Assembly: GCA_934096605.1 (NCBI GenBank)
Contig: CAKOMI010000039.1
Span: 1 to 10,794, forward strand
Source: an uncultured Bacilli bacterium
Lineage (GTDB): Bacteria > Bacillota_I > Bacilli_A > RF39 > UBA660
DNA length: 10,794 nucleotides
Reading direction: 5' to 3'
In this document: piece after piece, positions 6,337-10,794 of the stretch
Layout: every line of letters begins with the position of its first letter
How positions within the stretch are numbered: position 1 is the stretch's first letter
Notes under the pieces: generated by a model
Seen by the model: only the letters and a program-made list of their open reading frames with translations
Told to the model about the DNA's origin: nothing
Database searches by the model: none
Program-made: the position numbers and the translations under genes

Positions 6337-6448
6337 ATAATAGGTCTTTATCTACAGTAGGTTCATCAAGTGCGAAACACCAACAAGCAGAGGATACTGA
6401 CTTAGCAAATAAATTTGCTATTCCTGATAACATATTAACTAAGAACAT
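6335..6448 (-). CDS. agrD: AgrD-type cyclic peptide autoinducer precursor
   Basis: A 37-codon gene reading MFLVNMLSGIANLFAKSVSS, then ACWCFAL, then DEPTVDKDLL. This is the AgrD plan: an amphipathic N-terminal leader (about 1-18), a short core holding the cysteine that forms the thiolactone, and an acidic C-terminal tail cut off by AgrB. The tail DEPTVDKDL aligns position for position with the staphylococcal DEVEVPKEL type. It starts 43 nt after agrB ends on the same strand, and AAAGGAG (6464-6458) lies 9 nt before the ATG; an in-frame TTG directly before the ATG is an alternative start with 6-nt spacing. The core holds two cysteines, Cys22 and Cys24, flanking Trp23, so the ring could begin at either. 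Counting from the usual cut before Asp-Glu, the first Cys gives a six-residue ring and the second a four-residue ring; five is the common size. Confidence 0.88.
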   Translation of the reverse strand: MFLVNMLSGIANLFAKSVSSACWCFALDEPTVDKDLL

Positions 6449-6491
6449 CAAGACCCACTCCTTTCCCCGTTAAAATTTATATTAAATAAAT

Positions 6492-7097
6492 TTAACCCAT
6501 ATTTTTAACAAAATACTTATAATTGTTGTACTGCATATTAAATAACTTATATATTAAAGGATTTATCGAAGCGCTTTCTAAGATAACTCCTAATAATATA
6601 ACCTCTTTAATCATTTGACTTTCTACTGCATTAAATATCAAAAAATATGTTAATAATATTATTATTGATAACACTTTAGCTCTTACCCTTTTTTCTTTAT
6701 GAATCAAGGGCCTTTTTGGTGTATCAGCAGGAGCAAAAATCAAGAATGATATAAATCCACATAGCCATAATAGAAGAGATATTTGCAATGGAAAATTAAA
6801 ATATTTAATAATAAGACAACCACCAATGTACAATGGAACAGTAGTCACCCAACACTGAAAAGTTGTTTCCATGTGAATTCCAAATCCGTATAGTCTCAAA
6901 CTTGAATAAACTAATATTAATAATAAATATTCACGCCATATACCAAGTATTATAGATAATATAAGCATTACCATAAATTTAGTATATGTGTTATAAAATC
7001 CTTCAAGACCATATCTTAATCTTTTTTCCTCTAGATTATCAACCTCTTTTTTTGATTTTATAAGGTCTAAGGAAGATTCAATAAACTTTTTTTTCAT
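6492..7097 (-). CDS. agrB: AgrB, membrane cysteine protease for the AgrD precursor
   Basis: Polytopic membrane endopeptidase that cleaves the C-terminal tail of AgrD and forms the thiolactone intermediate. It has 201 residues, a normal AgrB length. The conserved start RYGLEGFYNTYTKF (28-41) is followed by GFGIHMETTFQCW (71-83) with the catalytic pair His75 and Cys82, seven residues apart as in characterised AgrB proteins. FAPADTPKRPL (121-131), the family's conserved cytoplasmic loop, follows. About five or six hydrophobic segments cover roughly 40-115 and 140-175. AAGGAG lies 7 nt upstream of the ATG. It leads the agrB-agrD unit and points away from the cold-shock gene, so the 323-bp gap holds its promoter. 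All key residues are present, so it should be active. Confidence 0.94.
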   Translation of the reverse strand: MKKKFIESSLDLIKSKKEVDNLEEKRLRYGLEGFYNTYTKFMVMLILSIILGIWREYLLLILVYSSLRLYGFGIHMETTFQCWVTTVPLYIGGCLIIKYFNFPLQISLLLWLCGFISFLIFAPADTPKRPLIHKEKRVRAKVLSIIILLTYFLIFNAVESQMIKEVILLGVILESASINPLIYKLFNMQYNNYKYFVKNMG

Positions 7098-7202
7098 ACC
7101 TTTTCTCCTTACAAACCAAGTTTATCAAAAATATAAAAATATAACCGTTTCCATGTATCAATAGTTTCTTTTAAAGATTAATATATAAAAAAAATATCAA
7201 AA

Positions 7203-7208
7203 ATTATA
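7203..7208 (-). promoter_or_regulatory. Candidate -10 of the agrB-agrD transcript
   Basis: Read on the minus strand this is a perfect TATAAT, preceded by a T-run. No standard -35 is found 16-18 nt upstream; instead the second of two direct repeats (7241-7249 and 7220-7228) lies just upstream, at about -32 to -24, as in activator-dependent promoters. The predicted leader would be about 100 nt. Other A+T-rich -10-like stretches nearer agrB (for example around 7113-7121) cannot be excluded. Confidence 0.35.
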
Positions 7209-7219
7209 AAAAAAATGCA

Positions 7220-7249
7220 TTTCAAGCATCAAAAACGCTATTTGAAGCA
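7220..7249. promoter_or_regulatory. Direct repeats resembling a LytTR regulator operator
   Basis: TTTCAAGCA (7220-7228) and TTTGAAGCA (7241-7249) match at 8 of 9 positions and start exactly 21 bp apart, so they are 9-bp repeats with a 12-bp spacer, two helical turns. This is the known geometry of sites bound by LytTR regulators such as AgrA, ComE and PlnC. They lie 123-152 bp upstream of agrB, beside the candidate agrB-agrD -10. Assignment to the regulator encoded at 4336-5052 is inference. Confidence 0.5.
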
Positions 7250-7285
7250 AAAATGACCCCATTAGACATATTTTTAAGATAAACT

Positions 7286-7420
7286 TTGATTATCGTGAGT
7301 TGAGTACGAATTATAATCTAATAAATCAAATGGCTGCAGAGTTTGAAGTTTAGTTTTAAGGTAGTACGGGCGCATGATTAGTATTAAGCATAGAGCAAAA
7401 TAGAAAGGGAATGATGAATT
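7286..7420 (+). promoter_or_regulatory. Probable promoter and long untranslated leader of the cold-shock gene
   Basis: A perfect -10, TATAAT, lies at 7312-7317; the best -35-like words (TTGATT at 7286-7291, spacing 20, or TTATCG at 7290-7295, spacing 16) are weak. Transcription from here would give a leader of about 97 nt. It contains a patch that is G+C-rich for this region (GGCTGCAGAG at 7332-7341, GTACGGGCGC at 7364-7373). Long structured leaders are known for cold-shock mRNAs. GATTAT (7288-7293) and ATAATC (7313-7318) form an inverted repeat across the promoter. I see no known riboswitch or tRNA fold. The rest of the 7098-7420 gap is A+T-rich agrB upstream sequence. Confidence 0.4.
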
Positions 7421-7639
7421 ATGATGCTTAAAGGAACTGTTAAATGGTTCAATAATACGAAAGGATATGGTTTTATTGAGTATGGAAACTTAGAAGATAT
7501 CTTTGTTCACTACTCAGCCATTAGAAAAGATGGTTACAAATCATTAAGAGAAGGAGAAATAGTAGAATTTAAATTAATAGAAACAACTAAAGGGTTACAA
7601 GCTATTGATGTTGAAGAAGTATATTGTACTGTCAACTAA
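7421..7639 (+). CDS. csp: Cold-shock domain protein (CspA family)
   Basis: Small cytosolic nucleic-acid-binding protein, 72 residues, made of one cold-shock (OB-fold) domain; such proteins bind single-stranded RNA and act as RNA chaperones or transcription antiterminators. GTVKWFN (5-11), the RNP1 motif KGYGFI (14-19) and the RNP2 motif IFVHYSAI (28-35) are intact. Residues 40-68 (LREGEIVEFKL through AIDVEEV) complete the fold. Two tandem ATG codons open the gene; the ribosome binding site AAAGGGA (7404-7410) is 10 nt from the first, so 7421 is preferred, and 7424 would give 71 residues. It is monocistronic, between an upstream leader and its own terminator. The name cspA, cspB or cspD cannot be chosen from the sequence. 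Confidence 0.94.
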   Translation: MMLKGTVKWFNNTKGYGFIEYGNLEDIFVHYSAIRKDGYKSLREGEIVEFKLIETTKGLQAIDVEEVYCTVN

Positions 7640-7656
7640 AAGAAAAAAATGTGAAT

Positions 7657-7680
7657 AAAGCTACAATTCGTAGTTTTTTT
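7657..7680 (+). terminator. Rho-independent terminator of the cold-shock gene
   Basis: AAAGCTAC (7657-7664) pairs with GTAGTTTT (7670-7677, one G-U pair) around the loop AATTC, continuing into T7674-T7680. Its T-run also forms the upstream part of the following hpf promoter. Confidence 0.8.
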
Positions 7681-7690
7681 CTTGTCTTTA

Positions 7691-7699
7691 TGCTAAAAT
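7691..7699 (+). promoter_or_regulatory. hpf promoter (extended -10)
   Basis: TGCTAAAAT is an extended -10 (TGn plus TAAAAT, 7694-7699). No good -35 is present; the T-run of the preceding terminator occupies that position. Transcription would start near 7706, essentially at the ribosome binding site, giving a leader of only about 15 nt. The same nine bases occur in front of secA. Confidence 0.6.
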
Positions 7700-7720
7700 A
7701 ATCATAAGGAAGGTGATAGA

Positions 7721-8245
7721 ATGAGAATTGACATAAGAGGGGATAAAATTAAAATAACTGAAGGAATGAAAACTCAAATTGAAGAGAAAATTGGCCACTT
7801 GGATAGTTACTTTAAAGAACCTGAAAGCCTAAAAGCTTACGTTGTAGTAAGAGTGAAAAATAATGAGGATATTATTGAGGTAACCGTGCCAACACCAAAA
7901 TTTACACTTCGTAGTGAAACAAGTGATAAAGACTTTTATGCAGCCCTTAATACTAGCATTGACAAATTAGAAAGACAAATAAGAAAAAATAAAACTAAAT
8001 TAAAAAAGAAATTTAAAGATGCTTTAAAATATGAAATGATTGATATGGAAATAGAAGAAGAACAAGTTTCTAATATTACTAAAAGAAAAGAATTAACTCT
8101 TCATTTAATGGACGAAGAAGAAGCTGTTTTACAAATGGAATTACTAGGCCATGATTTCTACATTTTCAAAAATAGTGACACTGATAACGTTTCAGTAGTT
8201 TACAAAAGAAAAGATGGCGAATACGGCATTATTAATACAAAATAA
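7721..8245 (+). CDS. hpf: Ribosome hibernation promoting factor, long form
   Basis: Binds the 30S decoding region in stationary phase or stress and, in the long form, pairs two 70S ribosomes into inactive 100S dimers. The 174-residue length is that of long HPF. The N-terminal RaiA/S30AE-like domain (about 1-100) begins MRIDIRGDKIKITEGMK and contains a basic helix (LERQIRKNKTKLKKKFK, about 87-104). A charged linker (about 105-120) leads to the C-terminal dimerisation domain (about 122-174), with KELTLHLMDEEEAVLQMELL, GHDFYIFKN and VVYKRKDGEYGII. AAGGAAGGTGAT (7706-7717) is the ribosome binding site. It is transcribed alone and ends in a strong terminator. The hpf-secA neighbourhood is the same as in Bacillus (yvyD-secA), which supports chromosomal, vertically inherited DNA. 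Confidence 0.96.
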   Translation: MRIDIRGDKIKITEGMKTQIEEKIGHLDSYFKEPESLKAYVVVRVKNNEDIIEVTVPTPKFTLRSETSDKDFYAALNTSIDKLERQIRKNKTKLKKKFKDALKYEMIDMEIEEEQVSNITKRKELTLHLMDEEEAVLQMELLGHDFYIFKNSDTDNVSVVYKRKDGEYGIINTK

Positions 8246-8257
8246 ATAAAAAACAAA

Positions 8258-8287
8258 AAATATTCACTAAAAAGTGAGTATTTTTTT
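8258..8287 (+). terminator. Rho-independent terminator of hpf
   Basis: AAATATTCACT (8258-8268) pairs with AGTGAGTATTT (8273-8283, one G-U pair) around the loop AAAA, followed by T through 8287. This is the longest stem among the plus-strand terminators in the window. Confidence 0.85.
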
Positions 8288-8327
8288 ATGACTTGATAGA
8301 ATTATTCTTTTTTTGTCCAGACTTTTG

Positions 8328-8336
8328 TGCTAAAAT
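8328..8336 (+). promoter_or_regulatory. secA promoter (extended -10)
   Basis: TGCTAAAAT here is identical to the element before hpf, again behind a T-run and without a recognisable -35 at the standard distance (TTGTCC at 8313-8318 is too close). Transcription would start near 8343, giving a leader of about 16 nt that holds GGAGG at 8346-8350. Confidence 0.6.
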
Positions 8337-8358
8337 ATCCATTATGGAGGTTATATTT

Positions 8359-10794
8359 ATGGGATTATTTAGAAAACTAATAGATTCAGAATATAAAGAA
8401 TTAAAAAGATTTGAAAAAATTGCAAATGAAATAGTTGCTAAAGATAGCGAAATGTCCGCTCTTAGTGATGAAGAATTAAAAAATAAAACACAAGAATTTA
8501 AAGAAAGACTAGAAAAAGGTGAAAGCCTAAACGATTTAGTAGTTGATGCCTTCGCCGTTGTTCGTGAAGCTGATTATCGTGTTTTAGGTGAAAAACCTTA
8601 CTTTGTCCAAATTTTAGGTGGCCTTGCTATTCATTATGGCAATATTGCTGAAATGAAAACTGGTGAAGGTAAAACTTTAACTGAAACAATGCCTGCTTAC
8701 TTAAATGCATTAGATGGTAAAGGTGTACATATTATTACTGTTAATGAATTCTTAGCAAAACGTGACTCAGAATGGATGGGTAATATCTTTAGATTTTTAG
8801 GCTTAAGCGTTGGTCTTAACACTCGTGAAATGAATGTTTTAGAAAAACAAGCAGCTTATAATTGTGATATTTTATACTCAACTAATAACGAAATTGGCTT
8901 TGATTACTTAAGAGATAATATGGTTGTTCATAAAGAAGACCGTGTACAAAGACCACTTAATTTCTGTATTGTTGATGAGGTCGATTCAATATTAATTGAT
9001 GAAGCAAGAACACCATTAATTATTTCTGGTGGCAAACAAAATTCTAAAAACTTATATATGGATGCTGATAAAGCAGTTAAAAAATTAGTAGATGAGGAAG
9101 ATTATCAAGTTGATAACAAAACTAAAAATGTTTCTATAACAGAAGCTGGTGCTGCTAAACTAGAAAAAATATTTCATCTAGACAACTTATATGATTATGG
9201 AAACTCTGCTTTAGTTCATCATATCAATAATGCTTTAAAAGCAAACTATGGCTTTAAAAAAGATGTTGATTATGTTGTTGATGCTGGCCAAATTATCATT
9301 GTGGATCCTTTTACTGGTCGTTTAATGCAAGGACGTCAGTATAGCGAAGGTCTTCACCAAGCCATCGAGGCTAAAGAAGGCGTTAAAATAAATGAAGAAA
9401 CTCAAACAATGGCTACAATTACATTCCAAAACCTATTTAGAATGTACAATAAACTATCTGGTATGACAGGTACAGCTAAAACTGAAGAAGAAGAATTTAG
9501 AAATATTTATAACATGTATGTAATCCAAATTCCAACTAACAGACCTGTTATTCGTGAAGACTTAGCAGACCTTGTTTACTCAACTGAAGAAGGAAAATAT
9601 ACTGCCATAGTAAAAACTATTAAAAAAATCCATGAAACTGGGCAACCAATCTTAGTAGGTACTATATCTGTTGAAAATAATGAAAAGTTATCTGCTTTAC
9701 TAAAAAAAGAAGGTTTAAAACATGAGGTGTTAAATGCTAAGAACCATGCTCGTGAAGCAGAAATAGTTGCTTTAGCAGGTGAAAAAGGCGCTATTACAAT
9801 TGCTACTAATATGGCTGGTCGTGGTACTGATATTAAACTAGGTAAAGGTGTTAAAGAATTAGGCGGATTATGTGTAATCGGTACAGAACGTCATGAATCA
9901 CGTCGTATAGATAACCAATTACGCGGACGTGCTGGTCGTCAAGGAGACCCTGGTATGAGTCAATTCTTTGTTTCATTTGAAGATGATTTAATGCGTAGAT
10001 TTGGTACAGATAAAGTAAAAAATATGGTTATGGCTCTAGGTATGGTAGGTGATCAAGCTATTCGTTCTAAATCTCTTACTAAGTCAATTGAATCAGCTCA
10101 AAAGAAAGTTGAAGGTAACAACTTCGATATGCGTAAAAATCTTCTTGATTATGATAATGTTGTAAATGAACAAAGAAGAATCATTTATGAACAAAGAAAT
10201 ACAATTATTGATAACGAAAGTATCCATGACTCAATTAAAGAAACATTTAGAAATACTATTGAAGATTTAGTTACAGCTCATTCTAAAGAAGGTAAAATTA
10301 CTGAAAGTGATTTAAAAGAAATAATTGAATATGTTAATACTAATTTCTTGAAATCTACAAAAGTTAAAGAAAACGATTTAAAAGATTTAGATGAAGGTAA
10401 ATTAATTGAGTACTTATCAACAATGATTAATGATGATTATGAACTTAAAATAAAAGATGCTCCTAACTTTGAAGAATTTGAGCGTGCTATATCACTAAGA
10501 ATAATAGATTCACTATGGGTAGAACACTTAAATGCTATGGAAGGCTTAAAGGAAGGTATTTTCTTAAGACAATATGCTCAAACCAATCCATTACAAGCCT
10601 ATACAATGGAAGGATATGATATGTTTGAAGACCTTTTAAATAGAATTGATGACACAATAGCCCAATTCTTGTTAAAGGCCAACATTGAACAAAATACTGA
10701 AAGAAAACAAACTGTCAAAGGAAAAACTAATGAAACAGAAGGTGAAGAGCCAAGAAAGCCTATAAGAAAAGAAAAGAAACCTGGTCGTAATGAC
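8359..10794 (+). CDS. secA: Preprotein translocase ATPase SecA, 3' end cut by the window edge
   Basis: Motor ATPase that drives proteins through the SecYEG channel at the membrane. All 812 codons to the window edge are open and no stop is reached. Start MGLFRKLIDS, with GGAGG 8 nt upstream. Motifs in order: Walker A MKTGEGKT (99-106, Lys105), YSTNNEIGFDYLRDNM (173-188), Walker B DEVD (206-209) with LIDEARTPLIISG after it, the preprotein-binding region to about 340, SGMTGTAKTE, and helicase motifs NMAGRGTDI (484-492) and QLRGRAGRQGDPG. DSLWVEHLNAMEGLKEGIFLRQYAQ of the helical scaffold lies near residue 715. The window ends in KKPGRND, the wording that normally precedes the PCPCGSGKKYK zinc-binding, SecB-interacting tail, so probably only about 15-25 codons are missing. 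This looks like the housekeeping secA rather than a secA2. Confidence 0.97.
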   Translation, partial: MGLFRKLIDSEYKELKRFEKIANEIVAKDSEMSALSDEELKNKTQEFKERLEKGESLNDLVVDAFAVVREADYRVLGEKPYFVQILGGLAIHYGNIAEMKTGEGKTLTETMPAYLNALDGKGVHIITVNEFLAKRDSEWMGNIFRFLGLSVGLNTREMNVLEKQAAYNCDILYSTNNEIGFDYLRDNMVVHKEDRVQRPLNFCIVDEVDSILIDEARTPLIISGGKQNSKNLYMDADKAVKKLVDEEDYQVDNKTKNVSITEAGAAKLEKIFHLDNLYDYGNSALVHHINNALKANYGFKKDVDYVVDAGQIIIVDPFTGRLMQGRQYSEGLHQAIEAKEGVKINEETQTMATITFQNLFRMYNKLSGMTGTAKTEEEEFRNIYNMYVIQIPTNRPVIREDLADLVYSTEEGKYTAIVKTIKKIHETGQPILVGTISVENNEKLSALLKKEGLKHEVLNAKNHAREAEIVALAGEKGAITIATNMAGRGTDIKLGKGVKELGGLCVIGTERHESRRIDNQLRGRAGRQGDPGMSQFFVSFEDDLMRRFGTDKVKNMVMALGMVGDQAIRSKSLTKSIESAQKKVEGNNFDMRKNLLDYDNVVNEQRRIIYEQRNTIIDNESIHDSIKETFRNTIEDLVTAHSKEGKITESDLKEIIEYVNTNFLKSTKVKENDLKDLDEGKLIEYLSTMINDDYELKIKDAPNFEEFERAISLRIIDSLWVEHLNAMEGLKEGIFLRQYAQTNPLQAYTMEGYDMFEDLLNRIDDTIAQFLLKANIEQNTERKQTVKGKTNETEGEEPRKPIRKEKKPGRND

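Noticed and set aside
7222..7269. Minus-strand 15-codon frame starting MSNGVIFASN upstream of agrB
   Set aside because: It has no ribosome binding site and simply spans the direct repeats; nothing suggests a second signal peptide.
7330..7400. Possible tRNA or small RNA in the G+C-richer part of the csp leader
   Set aside because: No acceptor stem, T-loop sequence or terminator could be found, so it is treated as untranslated leader.

Overview
The window is A+T-rich bacterial DNA with a strongly low-GC Bacillota (Firmicutes) character: purine-rich AAAGGAGG-type ribosome binding sites, TAA-dominated stops, TGnTATAAT extended -10 promoters, a SpoIID/SpoIIQ sporulation pair, a long-form ribosome hibernation factor beside secA, and an Agr-type peptide quorum-sensing locus. 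TGA acts as a stop (it is overlapped by the next start codon at two junctions) and TGG encodes Trp, so this is not a Mycoplasma-type code. An uncultured Bacilli or RF39/Erysipelotrichales-like relative would fit; that placement is inference.

Layout. (1) 1-361: rpmE (ribosomal protein L31) with its own extended -10 promoter, a leader hairpin and a terminator; its start is an internal TTG. (2) 422-4245: one same-strand cluster, made of a sugar-transfer-type ATP-grasp gene broken by one in-frame TAG, then rpiB, a DUF1146 membrane protein, spoIID, a SpoIIQ-like LytM protein and an unassigned 189-residue protein that reads like a degenerate MreB-type actin. Junctions are overlapping or very short. 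The ribosome binding sites of the last two genes lie inside hairpins next to the preceding stop codon, suggesting termination-coupled translation. (3) 4293-7097: an agr-type system in convergent halves. A LytTR response regulator and a GHKL sensor kinase run on the plus strand; agrB and a 37-codon agrD run on the minus strand; one bidirectional terminator separates them. agrD encodes a precursor with a Cys-Trp-Cys core. (4) 7098-7420: a 323-bp gap holding the agrB upstream region, a pair of 9-bp direct repeats 21 bp apart (the layout of LytTR-family operators) and the promoter/leader of a cold-shock gene. (5) 7421-10794: csp, hpf (long form) and secA, each with its own promoter or terminator; secA runs off the right edge just before its C-terminal zinc-binding tail would begin.

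How the genes work together. SpoIID and SpoIIQ belong to forespore engulfment, so the organism is probably a spore former or descends from one. AgrB would process AgrD into a cyclic thiolactone peptide, the kinase would sense it, and the LytTR regulator would most simply feed back on agrBD through the direct repeats. The most notable points are the amber-interrupted ATP-grasp gene (the only other TAG stop is followed at once by TAA), the Cys-Trp-Cys AgrD, the putative LytTR operator, the SpoIIQ-like protein without zinc ligands, and the actin-like remnant directly after it.
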